Shown here: positions 10,120-21,716 of the stretch, piece after piece
Numbering within the stretch: position 1 is the first letter of the stretch
Layout: each line of letters starts with the position of its first letter
Assembly: GCA_905221605.1 (NCBI GenBank)
Contig: CAJNDS010000394.1
Coordinates: 1 to 64,000 of the forward strand
Direction: 5' to 3'
DNA from: Symbiodinium natans
Lineage: Eukaryota; Sar; Dinophyceae; Suessiales; Symbiodiniaceae
DNA: 64,000 nucleotides
Made by a program: the position numbers and the translations under genes
The notes under the pieces: model-generated
What the model was told of the DNA's origin: nothing
Seen by the model: the letters and a program-made list of their open reading frames with translations, nothing else
Databases searched by the model: none

Positions 10120-10740
10120 ACGTGCTTCTTCGTCCGCATCCGGGGCAGTCGGGCGGGCACCAGCCGCCAGTGCCGACCAAGAAGGGCAGTCAGCCCATCC
10201 TTCGGCTTGGAGGACTGCTCTAGCACCCGCGGCGCTGCGGAGGCAGGGTGCAGTGTCGTCCCGGGCCTGCTCCAAGGCCTGAGCGCAGGTCCGTGCCGCA
10301 TCAGGGCAGCGGGCCTGGATGTCCGCCAAGGGGACGGGGAGGGCAGGCATCGTCCACCTTCCCAGAACGGCGATGCAGACGGCGCGTTGCACGGCCACGG
10401 CGAGGACGCCCAGCCTTGCGCGGCGGCTCCGCGCGGACTGCGGGTGGCGCACGTGCAGCGCGCAGCCGGACGAACCGTCGACGAACCGTCGTAGGAGGGA
10501 CTCGCAATCCGCGCTCCACCTCCCTCCGACTCCGACTTCGGTCGCAAGGACGCACAAGCGCTGGGCCCCTCCGCGGTTGAGCTCGCGGTACTGGGCTAGT
10601 TTGCGCCGCCGCGCTGCCGCCAGGACGACGCCATCGCGCCCCGGCGCCCCGCTAATCGGGCTGCCGTCTCGCCGCAGGGGCGAAACCAGGGTGGCGTCGC
10701 AGCACAAAGGTTTGCCTCCAGGGTTGAGTGCAGCCAGCAT
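10120..10740 (-). pseudogene. Non-LTR retrotransposon C-terminal fragment, longest intact piece of the family
   Basis: An open frame of 248 codons from 10,740 begins abruptly inside the domain with KPLCCDATLVSPLRRDGSPI, then RRRKLAQYRELNRGGAQRL, VLATEVGVGGRWSADCESLL and LGVLAVAVQRAV, the standard order of this family's C-terminal domain. The last ~40 codons translate the repeat at 10,017-10,097. There is no stop or frameshift, so the insertion may be fairly recent, but the polymerase part is missing (5' truncation at about 10,740, common for target-primed insertions). It sits against copia sequence on the other strand. Confidence 0.75.
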
Positions 10741-10744
10741 TGCG

Positions 10745-11012
10745 TCCTCAGGACGACCAACAGCTGCATCAGCACAGGATGCTCAGGCGAAGTCTTTCCA
10801 ATGCTTTCCAAGATTTCTTAGCTCAGACGTTTGTAGGGGCAGCTGTTGACATGCCGCCAGAACTTGCCAGTGCATGTGCGCAGCTCACATCAGGGGCATG
10901 GGCGTTGGATTCTGGCGCATCGTTTTTTGTGGTCAATGCACAGAACTTTTTGTCCTCCGCACCTTCTTACGCCGGTCACGCGGCCCCTGTGCAAGTCGAC
11001 CCAGTCCTGTAG
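10745..11012 (+). pseudogene. Ty1/copia fragment with aspartic protease motif
   Basis: The frame ending at 11,012 contains SGAWALDSGASFFVVNAQNF at about 10,891-10,950. WxLDSGAS is the active-site signature of the copia-type retroelement protease. The zinc knuckle, integrase and reverse transcriptase are absent. It is separated from the 3' part of a copia element (11,360) by ~350 bp of unrelated or unrecognised sequence, so internally deleted. The left edge is cut by the minus-strand non-LTR insertion. Confidence 0.6.
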
Positions 11013-11359
11013 GGGAGGAACTTGGTCGGTCAGGGCATGCGGGTGGCAAGACGTGGAGAGGCCGAGGACTCGGCGAGGAAGTCGCTGAGGAGAGGTGGAT
11101 CTCTATATACCTCCATCAACATTGGCGGCACCGGCGAGTGGCAGGGAGAGCAGGCTGGTCGCCAAGGCACGGGCAGGGGCGAATGCAAGGAGGGCAGACC
11201 ACCGAAGCACTTAGGCCGAAATGCATGCACTCTGCATTGGGGCAAGGAGACGGAGGAAGGTAGCGGTTTCCGAAGACCACCTGCCACCGGTCTCTATGAA
11301 CGGACGACGAGGCGGCTTAGCCCGGCACGCATGCCGCAGAGCTGCTCCGGCAGTCCGCC

Positions 11360-11643
11360 TTCCTTGCTAACTGATTATGATGCTGCACGTGCTGCAATGA
11401 AGAACGGCTACAGCCATAAGATGAGATATCTCAAGAAGACTCAACGCATTTGTTTGGGATTCATTGGCGATGCCTTTCAAGAAGCTTGTACTGTGGAACG
11501 TGTAGAGACAGATGACAACGATGCTGATTTGCACCCAAAGCCGCTAGTTCCGTTCGCAAATGGGCGTCTGTGACGCCTCATGTGCATGAGTAGCTGATTC
11601 ACGGTCCTACGGACCTGTACCGTGAACCTTTGTCGAGGGGGTG
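11360..11643 (+). pseudogene. Ty1/copia 3' end: RNase H remnant and polypurine tract
   Basis: The plus frame ending at 11,573 carries DYDAARAAMKNGYSHKMRYL, KKTQRICLGFI and VERVETDDNDADLHPKPL. This matches the end of copia RNase H, where an A-x-x-G-x-S-H-K-M-R-(Y/H) block is followed by NxADxxTKPL; here LHPKPL stands in for TKPL. About 60 bp after the stop a CGAGGGGGTGATGTG purine tract could be the plus-strand primer site before a 3' LTR. No LTR pair was identified. Confidence 0.58.
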
Positions 11644-11663
11644 ATGTGTGACAACACGCATTC

Positions 11664-12045
11664 ATGTCGAACGTTCGCCATCATGATATCAGAAAGGTTT
11701 TCGGCCCTCCGTCCGACGTCCAATGGGATACGCCGTGGCACCACGTGCTACACCGGTGGAACACGAAAGCGTTGCGGTGTTGGGAAGCTTTGCGACGCCC
11801 TACACGGGGACAATTTTGTTTGCGTTCCTATTGGAATTTTGCGAGACAACTTGCATGACGCAAGATGGGTTAGACGTGCTTTGGAGTGGCAGCCGGTGGG
11901 CGTCCTAATCCTGGTAGACGCTGTAGCATGTGGACGACTTGCTTGGAGAACTTTGCTCGCCTCCCGCGCCGGGACAAGTGGGAAACAGCAGCTACGAACA
12001 ACAAAATGTGAAATGAATCGCGCGATGTCCTTTGCAAATTTGTGA
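11664..12045 (+). pseudogene. Second relic of the WhxVLHxWN reverse transcriptase family
   Basis: Frame from 11,664 reads WDTPWHHVLHRWNTKALRCW and RSYWNFARQLA before a stop at 11,858. The shifted frame continues with ARWVRRALEWQPVG, and a third gives LENFARLPRRDKWETAA near 11,945-12,000. The order equals that of the minus-strand relic at 9,495-9,871. At least two frameshifts. Confidence 0.5.
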
Positions 12046-14380
12046 TGGGGCAGCCATCCGCATAAAACATGCTATGGACTTATAGACCGATTCACCTGTA
12101 CCCTAAAGGGGACGATCAGGCCTCGACTCAACTCCACCCTGCCCTAGTCTTGCGCGGCTAGCAGCAAACGACTCGGCTGCTCCATAGATCACGCATTCCA
12201 GGCAGCGCCTATCATCCGCAGCGAAACCAGGATCAGAGCCCGGCACGACACCTGACCGTCAGCCCAATCATGCTCCAAGGGCTTCACACGCACCCTCACT
12301 CAGTTCGACGATCTTTGCTCGCCGAGCCAGGAGCCCGCCGTGGGCCGCAACGAAGGGAGTGGGAGGCGCAAACGGCGGCGTAAGGCGAGCTGCAGTGCGC
12401 GCGGGCGGCAAAGTTGGCCCAGGCTCCGTTGGATGCATGCCTCACAACAGCGGGAAGTGTCAGCCCGAGCGGCAGCAGCGTGAGCAGCGTGGTTGGCCCG
12501 GGGCGATGGGCACATAACGAGGAGAAGCCACGCACATTGTAAGTTTGGGAGGCTCGGCAAGAAATCCATAAAACATCGCTGCAAAGGCAGCAGCCCTTCC
12601 AGCGTTGCCTGGAGATATCAGGGACAAAGGCCCTCAAGCCTCAAGTCCCCAGTGTCCCAAAACAAGACTTGTAGACGAAAACTCCCGCAAGCTCGACAAG
12701 GAGCTAGCTTTCGTGATTACTGTTTGGGATCAACGCGGCGCCATAGCCTTCACACACCCACCCTTGTATGTACTGCCCATGCTCCTTGTGACAGTCTACA
12801 CAAGCGTCGTAAACATTCGGAGAACGGATGTTGCTGTTTCTGGGATCTGCTAAACGACATTGTCACCTCGGACAAGCTGAAGTTCCGTGATGAATGGCAC
12901 GATATGCGAGCCAGTCGCAGCTTGGATAAAAGTGCTGATGATCCGATATGGCCTCTTCCGACAGCTCGACTGGCGACTTCAGCCAGTGGCTTACAGCTTC
13001 TGGGACATGGCCAACGCTGCCCAAGCGACCAATGCGCTTGCATGATTCGTGTAGTGGGCGTTTGCAGCTTCATGTTTCCATGTGCAAGAACGCCAGGTTT
13101 CGACGTTTTCCGGGCTGCCCAGAGAGTGCTCAGCGTGTGCAAGGAGCCACACAGTACGACACGTAAACATCATCTCTGGCTGAACCCGATGGAATCCGAT
13201 GGGGTTCTTGTGGCTTCATGGGAATGTGTTGCTCACCCAAGAAGCCTGTGTTGCACTTGACCCACGCGCAAGTCCCACTGACCAACAGGGAGCGCGTATT
13301 GCGCTTGAGTGCTTCAACAAGTACATCGTCGAGGAAGGCAAACGCGGCGATGGGCCGCTTTGCTCTTTTGAACTCTTTTTGAATGGCTTAAGCATGTTCA
13401 GGATGGCGGTTGGAGGAAATTTGGGCATTTCAGGGGGATGTAGCTCCATTACGGCTTTCTCTCGTGCAAAGGTGCTCAGCGCGGAGGGCAACCAACCCCC
13501 TGCATTGCGAGAGCCTGGTGCCGGGACGCGCTTTTCAACAGTGAAGTCGCGGGAGGGGACCTTATTGGTGGGGCTCCCAGCCCGGCAACCCGGCAACCCG
13601 GCAACCCTTTTGTCAGGATCCATTGGCAAATCCATTTTGGCATCCAGTTGCCCCTCATTTCCGGACCCATTTTTTCCGCATCGCTGTCGGAACTTCAAAT
13701 TTGAATGGTGTTCGGAAGTTCCTACAGTTCGGCAGAAGGGGGCTTCAGAAGACGAGCAGTGCATGACGACTACCTGAGCTTCCACCAGCGCACGCTTCGT
13801 TTTTCCTGAGGTCTTTGCCAGGCAACGTCTTGCCTCCTGAAGCTGCGAGAAAAAAAGCGCAACCAAACCAGAGATCCCTAAAGTGAGAATTTCTATATAA
13901 CTTGATGTCAGACATATGAAGCGCGCAGCTCCAGGAGAAAAGTGTTGGTACAGAGTGTCAATGTTTGACACCGGGCCTCGAGGGGGCCTCTCACAAAGCT
14001 GGGGGAAGGCCAAAAAGGCTCAGACTCCGTAGGGAAGCTCGTTTCGCAGAACTGCTCTCCAGCCTTGACAGGAAGAATCAAGCCGCCTTCTCAGGGTGTT
14101 TTTGAGGTCCCTCAACGCGCTTAAGAATCGGATTCTTAGGGGTGATCTCTTATAGCTTTCTTATAGAACTTATAGCCGATGCTCCGCACAGGGATACGCA
14201 GGGCACCCGAAGTTCAGGGGCCGCCGCTTTTCAAGAGGTCTGGGTCCTTCTTGATGTGCGCCGGGAGATAGTCCTGGCGCGGGGCTCCTTTGAGTTCTGC
14301 GCAAGGCTGCGTACTGGTGCCACCTTATAAGTGGACTCACTCGTCACTCCCAGCCCTCCCTCTCCCGTTCTCCGAATATG
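12046..14380. other. Unresolved stretch with long but unrecognised open frames
   Basis: Holds open frames on both strands: plus 12,493-13,260 (255 codons) and 13,199-13,777 (192 codons, with LECFNKYIVEEGKRGDG), and minus 13,216-14,013 (265 codons). None shows a family I know, and they overlap one another. The first third (12,300-12,500) is GC-rich. GGCAACCC is repeated three times at 13,584-13,608. Possibly old transposon sequence. Confidence 0.35.
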
Positions 14381-14389
14381 CTCCGTGAA

Positions 14390-15395
14390 AAAACCGCAGG
14401 CCGAGGAGACCAGGGCCGTTCTCTGCGCTGTGTCCCTGAGCGAAGCGTCGGCGCCGGCCAGGATCAAGGCCTGAGGAGCTTAGTGAGTAAGGAGGGTCAA
14501 AGAGGTTGCTGTGCTTTTAAGCAGGAATGTGGTGAGCACGAGCGAATGGCAATTAGGGCACAAGGTCAGCTCGCCTTGAACACGTCGAGGTCGCCGGAAA
14601 TCGCAGCGTAGTGCAGCGGAGTGGCGCCGTCCTGTCGAATGCACTTTGTGACTGAAGGATGCTGGCAACGCTGCAAAGGGCTAGGCCTCAATCATGAACA
14701 GCGCAAGGTGCTGGCTCCATAAACCACAGCGTGTAAACAAGCATACTCACACACGCATAGTATACATAATATGCATCATGATCATACATAACATATACAT
14801 ATCTATGTGCTCCTCGTCTTCTGCATCCAAGGCAGCACGCGAATCCAGCAGTGCCATGACGCACGTCCTATCACTTTGCGGCGCAGAGAAGGGCTTTGAT
14901 TGAAGGGCTGATCACAGTGCCGAGTATACGGAGGGAACTGAGCGTCGGGCAGATGACCTCCTTTGGCAGCGTGCATCAGTGCCGTGAGTCCCAAGCAACT
15001 CGGCACAGGCTCAACACATCGACATGCGATCAGGAATTACTGGGAGACGCACCAATACTCACATCCATCTCTTGAAGCAGCTATGTGCATCTCTTCACAA
15101 ACGATACTTAGGGGCGCGCTTGTCGGCAACGCCGCGTTTTACAGCGCTGCTAGATACCGCCCTGGCAGCTGACCAACTTCCAGCAAGGCTCGAAGATCTC
15201 GCACTCGCCCGAAGGCACAAGGACCCCCCGCCTTATCTCTGTTGCAGCTCCAGCATCGAGTGCCTGCAGGGCAGCACAGGTAAGAAAAAATTGGCGCTGC
15301 GCGCGCTACCGCTACCGGGATACCGCTGCAACTGCCTCCCGCACCAAGACAGGGTCTCCTTCGCAGGCCCCCTTGAGCAGCCTCGAACCAAGCTC
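14390..15395 (-). CDS. Ankyrin-repeat protein, at least six short exons, partial
   Basis: Six minus-strand exons join in frame into three to four ankyrin repeats: about 15,395-15,336 (LLKGACEGDPVLVRE), 15,263-15,232 (ALDAGAATEI), 14,998-14,951 (CLGLTALMHAAKGGHL), 14,867-14,813 (TCVMALLDSRAALDAEDE), 14,631-14,575 (DGATPLHYAAISGDLDVFK) and from 14,470 (ALILAGADASLRDTAQRTAL). Spliced, they give the consensus G-TALMHAA-GG---CV--LLD, DGATPLHYAA-SGDL-V--LI-AGAD. Inferred donors are GC for four introns and GA for one, all with AG acceptors; phases agree at every join. The end of the last exon and everything upstream of 15,395 are not resolved. Ankyrin repeats bind proteins; no catalytic domain is visible, so the role is unknown. 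The 14,575/14,470 join is the firmest. Confidence 0.8.
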
Positions 15396-15739
15396 TCTTC
15401 TGCCCTGTTACAAGTGCAGGTTGAACAAGGAAGATGCCAGGTTGATGGGGCTGAACAGATGGCTCTCAGTGATTTTGAGTGGGACCAATGATTCATGAGA
15501 GCTTGCGAGGTCCTTACTCGCTCAAACATAAACTACAAGGGCCGATGGTGGAAGTCTCCAACACCAGGGCCCCTGTTTACCCTCTAAGCGTAGTATAAAC
15601 CCTGCAAAAAGAAACCGACCCCCAACTCCATTTTATACCCTACACGTAGTATATGCCCTGCTCACACATGTGTTCGCTTTGCTTCGGCGTCCCGCCGGCT
15701 GAGTCTGCCACGCAGAGTTCCAACCCGAGGCGGATGCGG

Positions 15740-16080
15740 GTATGAGCGGCCTGGGGCTTCTAGGGCTTTGGCTTCGGGTTCAGGGTTTCAGGGTATGGGG
15801 TCTATAGGGTTTGGAGGGCATATAGGGTATACACGGTCCATTGGGTTTAAAGGTTTTGGGTTTATGGAGTTTAAGGACAGTAGAGCTTAGAGCAGGCATG
15901 GACAGGACTTTCTGGAAATTGCCCATACTTGAGAGGACACTCAGCTCCCTAACACCAGCAAGCTCCTACCTTCAACCCTCAACCCCTTTTACTGCCCTAG
16001 ACCTCAAACTCTTAAACCCTTATAGGCCCCAAACCCCTTGGTGCCTTAACCCCTGAGCCCTAAGCCCTAAACCTTCAGCA
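15740..16080. repeat. Decayed telomere-like G-rich then C-rich tract
   Basis: 15,755-15,890 is full of GGGTTT, GGGTAT and GGGTTTA variants; 15,960-16,075 holds the complementary CCCTAAA-like forms. Both are strongly diverged. No gene recognised around them. Confidence 0.6.
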
Positions 16081-16191
16081 TTCTCTCGGAGCTCGGAGGA
16101 TGAGTGGCAGACCCCAGGCCCCGTGAGTTGTCGGCCCAGAACGCCTCACAGCACAGTGGTTGTCCGAAACTCCGGGCCCAAAGGTTGACTT

Positions 16192-16211
16192 TGGGGGGGG
16201 GGGGGGGGGGA
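16192..16211. repeat. Poly(G) run
   Basis: About 20 consecutive G in the given strand. Long G or C runs recur through the window (1,825; 16,192; 26,095; 33,645; 36,380; 46,126; 46,480; 55,880; 56,461; 61,887; 63,904). Their exact lengths are likely unreliable. Confidence 0.9.
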
Positions 16212-16412
16212 TTTAGATGGTTTTGGGGCTGTTAGGGGTGTGTCCAAGGTTTGGGTTTAGAGCTGAGGGCTCAGAAAGATGTCTGCCGATGTGTTGTGGC
16301 CACAATACAGTCTGCAGAGTTTGGCCGGGTCCTCTCGGCAAACATCCTCACGACCACAAGGCCTGCAACAACAAGGCACCAGCATCTATGCTGCACGAAA
16401 ATATGCATGGAA

Positions 16413-16416
<4 letters not shown>

Positions 16417-16462
<46 letters not shown>

Positions 16463-16560
16463 ACTTTTTTATTTATATTTCTGTATATTTATTTTTATAT
16501 CTATATCTGCATCTATATCTATATTTATATTTATATTTATATTCATGCATATACAGACAA
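16417..16560. repeat. (AT)n, (GT)n and (ATATNT)n compound microsatellite
   Basis: (AT)n from about 16,417 to 16,452, a short GT run, then hexamers TATATT/TATATC to 16,545. The most AT-rich spot in the window. Confidence 0.95.
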
Positions 16561-16978
16561 GCCATGATATTAAAGAATCGAAAAACATCCTGCTGCAGCG
16601 CTCTTGATAATCATCCGCAACGAGTGTGCCTGCATATGCTGAAGTCATCCACTGATCCAACTGAGCCTTGGCCCATGCTGTTGCAGGTGCTCGTCGGAGC
16701 CCTATCGGAACCCGAGGAACCAGGATGTATGACATTCTTCGGGCTGATCATGGCTACCTTGTGCCATTTATGCAAACGTCTCTGCCATGGTAATGCCTCT
16801 TGTTCGAGATAGCTGCTCTGCAGTAGGCCGCCGACCCATGACACATGTCCACCCGAGACGCACCGACTCCGACGCCCAGAGCTCAAACAGCTCAAGACAA
16901 AGCTGCATGGCGTGAAACTCGGGTAGGTATTTGGAGGCCACTTGGGATCAGCTACTTAGGCAAAGCATGGCAAGTGGA

Positions 16979-17105
16979 CTACTTGCCAGCGTGTGCTTGT
17001 GCAAACATACGCTGTGCCTTTTTGTCGCTAGACGCGAACAGCTTCGCCTCCGATCCGTACACGGCCATTCCGTCTGCGCCAGGTCTGACTGTATCCCAGT
17101 AGCAT
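16979..17105 (-). CDS. Possible last exon of an unrecognised protein
   Basis: Minus frame ends with RPGADGMAVYGSEAKLFASS then DKKAQRMFAQAHAGK and a stop at 16,979. The composition looks coding (balanced, no repeat) but matches no family I know, and no neighbouring exon could be attached. Confidence 0.3.
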
Positions 17106-18160
17106 GTAGCAGTTCGCCTGGCAGCTAGAAGTACGGCTCTTTGCAAAGGGGGCATCGCGGATTGGCTCGCCATGATGGAAGCGGCACGAATCACGGCGCA
17201 AACGCTAAGCCGTGCACGTAAGCAGCGAGGCCGGCAACCAATGACACCCTGAGCTTTACGGGAGGAATGTTTAGAGGATTCAAGTGTCGTAGGGAAGGTG
17301 TTTTCAGGGGTGGCCGTGTGTTCTTTGCCATGTTTCTCCAGGTCTCTCCGCATTTTTTGGTGCCTCCTTGACTTGGGGACCTTGTGAGGCTCGCCTGGCC
17401 CTCAGGCTTATTGTCAGTGTCAGCAGCTGAGGGGAAAGCCATACGCACCAGACCACGAAGATAGCAACGTTGGCTCTCACGGGGTCTCTCTTTGAGCGCT
17501 GTAAGAAGTGCCATTCTGCGAGGACACCTTGCGCATGGCATGCACCACTCAACACCCTCACAGTCCGGCACAGCGCGCGTGTGGTTCTTGCAATCTCTTG
17601 TAGAGGCAAGGGGCTGAAAGCAGCGTAGAGCAGCATGACAAAGGCAAGGAGCCAGCCCGCGTGCATTCGAACTGAGGCCTCTGCGAAGCAAACCGAGTCA
17701 CTTTCATTTCAGAACAGCGCAACGCCCTTAGACGAGGTGGGCTGAGGTGGGCCTCGTAGGGACAGAGGTAGTCATCGTGAAGAGGGCCTTTGAAGCAGAG
17801 CTGCAACCAGGCAAATGCAGCGGCAGCGCATCCAAGGCCACCAGTCGTGCCGAGAACCTCGCATCTTCCAACAGAAGGGCTCGGATAACAATCATTGCGG
17901 CGGTCAGTGAGTTAGTGTGCCTCATAACCTGCCCGGACAACTCGGCCCGGTGCCCAGTAGCGCGCGCTGGGCGGTGCCGAGCAGAACCAGGCAATGCCGA
18001 AAGGAACCGCCAAGCAGATGTGAACCCATGGTAGCGATGGGCTCCTTGCACACCGGCAACGTCACACCGTGCTGTTGCTGAGGGACCAGGGAGGAAGCAA
18101 CAGGGCCAAGGGTCGAAATCAGCCGCAGGAGACCGCAGACAAGCCGAAGGCTTCTGCCTG
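17106..18160. other. Unresolved stretch
   Basis: No repeat or recognisable domain. A minus-strand piece around 17,700-17,810 (CFKGPLHDDYLCPYEAHLSP) could be an exon of an unknown protein, but this is not supported by any family. Confidence 0.25.
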
Positions 18161-18164
18161 AAAG

Positions 18165-18222
18165 CAGCTTAGGGTTTAGGGGTTTGGGGGTTTCGGCGTT
18201 TAGGGTTTAGGGTTTAGGGTTT
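18165..18222 (+). repeat. TTTAGGG telomere-like tract
   Basis: About seven partly degenerate units, GGGTTTAG on the plus strand. Confidence 0.9.
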
Positions 18223-20030
18223 ACGCCAACGTGACCGTAGGAACGTGAGACAAGACATGGGCTGCCAAAAGCGATCTCGTCACTGTACTTAGACTCAGGC
18301 TGTACTTCACTGTGCTGCACAAGATGCTCGAGCAGCACTCTCTGCAGCGATGTCGCACCGCCTGGTGCTGCAAGATGCCACAGCACTCTGCCAGCACTCT
18401 GCAAACCCCCACTACATCCCACGCTGCTGCATTTCACGGGTATGGTCCTGCGCAGAAGCGGAGCAGGTGCTAGCCATCTGCTGCCAGGAGCAGCCACGCA
18501 AAGTGACGCAGGTATGTTTCCTGGCAGCGCAACCCCACGGCAGCTTAGCCACCCTGCCTCTCCCATACACTTGCAGCTGGGCTGCACAAGGGGTATCAGA
18601 GGCGGCACCGCCAAGATCCCCACAAGCCACCAGGCGACCTCGCGGGCGAGGGCCCCTCAGGCCTTGAGGCGATCTAAAGAGGCGTGCTTCCGAAATCGGG
18701 AATCTGGGCCCTGCACGGGCGCGACCTCGCATCTCGTGACAAGGCGTGCATGAAGTAGGCATCGAGTGCAGATTCGTGTTCGAGTGTAGGTTGTATACGT
18801 CACTGTACAATTAGTACGATAAGTATGTCTGCTTGCCGAGATGCCTTGGGGCCAATGGAGGCGATCCGGATAAGGCAGCCGCAAAGGGCGGAGATCAGCG
18901 GCGCCATCCACAAATGAAGCCACAGAAGAAGCACGACAGCCTGCACGTCCGGAAGGCAGCTTCACGCGATTTCCATGAATTCTGCCACTCCAGGGGGTAC
19001 CTTTGAAGTAGGCGAAGGCATGCCAGGCACATGATGGAAGGCATGCCAGGCACATGATGGCACAATGCCGCCTGCGAGTTCGGGTCGGTGGCAGGGATGT
19101 GGAAAGGCCGCAGGGCCGTGCAGCTGGGTGGCGTCCCCGAACAAGGAAAGGACGCCAAGACGATCACCATCCTGGGAGGGACGGCAGACCTAGGGTATTG
19201 CCCGGGATGATCCAAGACTGGTTGTACCGGGACCACCTTTAGTTGCTTTAGTTTCAGATGTCGCCCCAACTGCAGTTACCCATCATTGTGAATTGTGACG
19301 TCTGCCACGCGTCCCACTAGCTTGGGCACGCCAGGTGGCTCCATACGCGCAGCATCCACCGAATCGATAGGCATCTTATCGAACTCGTCCCACATCTGAT
19401 GGCCGCTTGTTTTTGGTTGGTTCCTGGAAGTCCTCTCCAAGTTGCTGAAGCAGCTTCGCTTTTCGTGGGCTGCTCATAGCTCCCCACAAGCGCTGATGTG
19501 TTTCGACCAGTGCTCTGTACAATCAGGTGTGGTTTTGTCAACTTTTGAAGAAGCCAGTGTCTAAAAGAAACACGAAGATACGATGACATGGCAGCTCAGG
19601 CAACGAACGCCACTTTGTCCAAGCGTCTCGAACAGCAACGTTGCCAGGCAGACGGCCTCCAACACTGCTCTGTGTACCACTTCTGCATGACGATAGGGTT
19701 TCTATGGGTTGCTCAGTCCCCTGCCGTCACGGACACTGCTACCCAACACGAGCTCCTCCGGCATGCCTGCAGAAGGCAGACAATGAGACGCGCAACGCGT
19801 TGCACCGTTTCTGAAGGATCAGGCCTGCAGCAAGACGCCAGCCACCAGCTCAGAGATGGCCAAGAGAACAAAGAGCATCCACGCACCGAGGGGAATCGCC
19901 AGCAGCACCTCCACCACACTCACAGCCATACGTGAAGCGTGGGCACGCGTCCGTGGCCTGTCGCGCGCTGAGTCCCGACTCTGTGCGCAGCTCCTCTATG
20001 CAGCCGCGACAATGGGCCTTCAGAAAAGTA
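18223..20030. other. Unresolved stretch
   Basis: No recognised gene. A perfect ~23-bp direct repeat (GGCATGCCAGGCACATGATG) occurs twice at about 19,018-19,060. Open frames on both strands are unremarkable. Confidence 0.3.
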
Positions 20031-20036
20031 CATGGC

Positions 20037-20346
20037 GAGAGAGAGACAGAGGGAGAGAGCGAGAGAGAGGGAGAGAGAGAGAGGGGGAGAGAGAGAGAGT
20101 GTGAGAGAGAGAGAGAGAGAAGCAGAGGGAGAGAGAGATGGAGAGAGAGAGAGAGAGAAAAAAAAAACGGAGGGAGAGAGAGATGGAGAGAGAGAGAGAG
20201 AAACGGAGAGAGGGAGAGAGTGTGAGAGACAGAAACAGAGGGATAGAGAGAGAGGGAGAAGAGAGGGAGAGAAAGGGAGAGATACGGAGAGAGATACGGA
20301 GAGAGAGGGAGAGAGAAGGAGCGGGAGCCGGAGCCGGAGCGGGAGC
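20037..20346. repeat. (GA)n-rich purine tract
   Basis: About 290 bp of GAGA with GGGA, GAAA and GACA interruptions, ending in a short (GGAGCC)n run at 20,322-20,346. Purine-only on the plus strand, so it can form triplex DNA. It produces long Arg/Glu and Ser/Leu open frames that are not genes. Confidence 0.97.
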
Positions 20347-20359
20347 ATTGCAACAGAAC

Positions 20360-20470
20360 GTGGCCTTCACACATTCGCAGAAGTTTGCAGGCTGATGTTC
20401 AGCCTGGTAGGGCTCGCCGCACCTCTCACAGTAGGCCACAGCACTCAGGAACAGCAGGCCCGCTGCAGAC
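20360..20470 (-). CDS. Possible cysteine-rich exon
   Basis: Minus frame gives AVAYCERCGEPYQAEHQPAN followed by FCECVKATFCC. The spacing CxxCG...H...CxC...CC suggests a small zinc-binding module, but no family is matched and the exon edges are uncertain. It lies directly next to the GA tract. Confidence 0.3.
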
Positions 20471-20699
20471 CACGTAAGTTTCGGACAGGTCGCAGCAGAT
20501 TCTTGGCTGAGCACTATCCCCGCCCTGCAGGCTGAACCCACACCAAGTGCGTCATACTTCGCTGCTGTGACAGCATCAGCACATACCGGCCTGCATCTCC
20601 GAGCGCATCCTCTGCTGTGTGCGTGCTGCGACCCACGACTCGATGCAACTCCTGAGTCCATCGACACAGAAACTTAAAGATTAAACTCCACAGAACTTG

Positions 20700-21345
20700 A
20701 GCTGGGTATGGCGGAACCTATTTGTGAAAAGCGGGATTCCTGAGAATTATAGCTTTACACAGGACTTGCCAGGGCCCACCAAACAATGCATACCAAGCTG
20801 CGCATGTACCCCACGCATGCTGCCACGGCAGCGACATGGAGCCACCAAAGGCTCGGCCCTGGGCATCATCTTGCTTGCTTACATGAGTGCTTCCATATAC
20901 TTCTCTGGAGATTTTGGGCGGTTGTGCTTTTGCGCCGTGCCGCTTTGCTACAAGTAGAGTTGGCGAGTTCATGCCTGTTCGTTGAGCACTTTTATGGAGC
21001 TGCCATGGACCATCTTTGGGAGTGTCTTGCATCGGCGGACTTACAAACCTTCTTTTGGTGGACTTCGAAAGCGCCTGTTTTGCCTTCCTGGCCGTGCAGT
21101 GCAGGTTTGCTGCTACCGACTAACCATGCGTGTAGCCACCTTTGAGTGCTCACCGTCTTTTCTTCATGTACCATGGTCAGGGGAAGGCCTGTCCGGGTCT
21201 CTGCAGATCCAGCAAACGGCTTCCGCATCGCTCGATTGGCGCTGAACCTCGGTGCCCTCGGCCATGTCGTTCAGCTCAACAGTTCGGCTATCCGCCGCAT
21301 CCGTCGCCATGGGCAAGCGCTTGCCGCTCTAGGCTAGGGTACGCC
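20700..21345 (+). CDS. Possible plus-strand coding fragment, unrecognised
   Basis: Frame 21,146-21,337 ends with MVRGRPVRVSADPANGFRIA, RLALNLGALGHVVQLNSSAI and a run rich in Arg and His. It looks like the end of a real protein because composition is balanced and the frame is clean, but no family is recognised. Frames upstream (20,786-21,145) are interrupted by a stop. Could be a retroelement relic. Confidence 0.25.
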
Positions 21346-21667
21346 AGGTTCGTGGCTCTGAAGGCATGTCGGCTGGCCTCTGCTTACTCGATTTGCCTTT
21401 CATGCTGACTTTTGCTGGGACTTGGCTGCTGCAGCTTCCACTTAAACCAGACTGGGCGAAGAGCAAATCGCCAACACATTCAGAACCAAACCCAGCGCTG
21501 CAGGTCATGATTGCTCACTTTGCATGGAGCACAAGTTGTGAACAGTCGGCTCAGCTGCCTTTCTTGTGGCGAGCATGGGGCCCCCGATATGTATCGGGAA
21601 TCAGGGCCGCCAGCAGAAGCCGAGGCTGGGCCTTGCGACCGCTTGCCCACTCGTGTGGAACACAGTG

Positions 21668-21716
21668 GTCTAGGGTTTAGGGTTTAGGGTTTAGGGTTTA
21701 AGGTTTAAGGTTTAGG
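21668..21716 (+). repeat. TTTAGGG telomere-like tract
   Basis: About seven units, the last ones changed to TTTAAGG. Confidence 0.95.

Noticed and set aside
13216-14013. 265-codon minus-strand frame
   Set aside because: Overlaps a 192-codon plus frame, has no domain or repeat, and this genome's genes are in short exons. Left as unresolved.
14009-14030. Spliced-leader-like AAAAAGGCTCAGACTCCGTA
   Set aside because: The order of the elements does not match the leader or its complement.
19850-20667. Long open frames (140-215 codons) rich in Ser-Leu or Arg-Glu
   Set aside because: They translate the GA microsatellite; a two-base repeat is open in several frames by nature.
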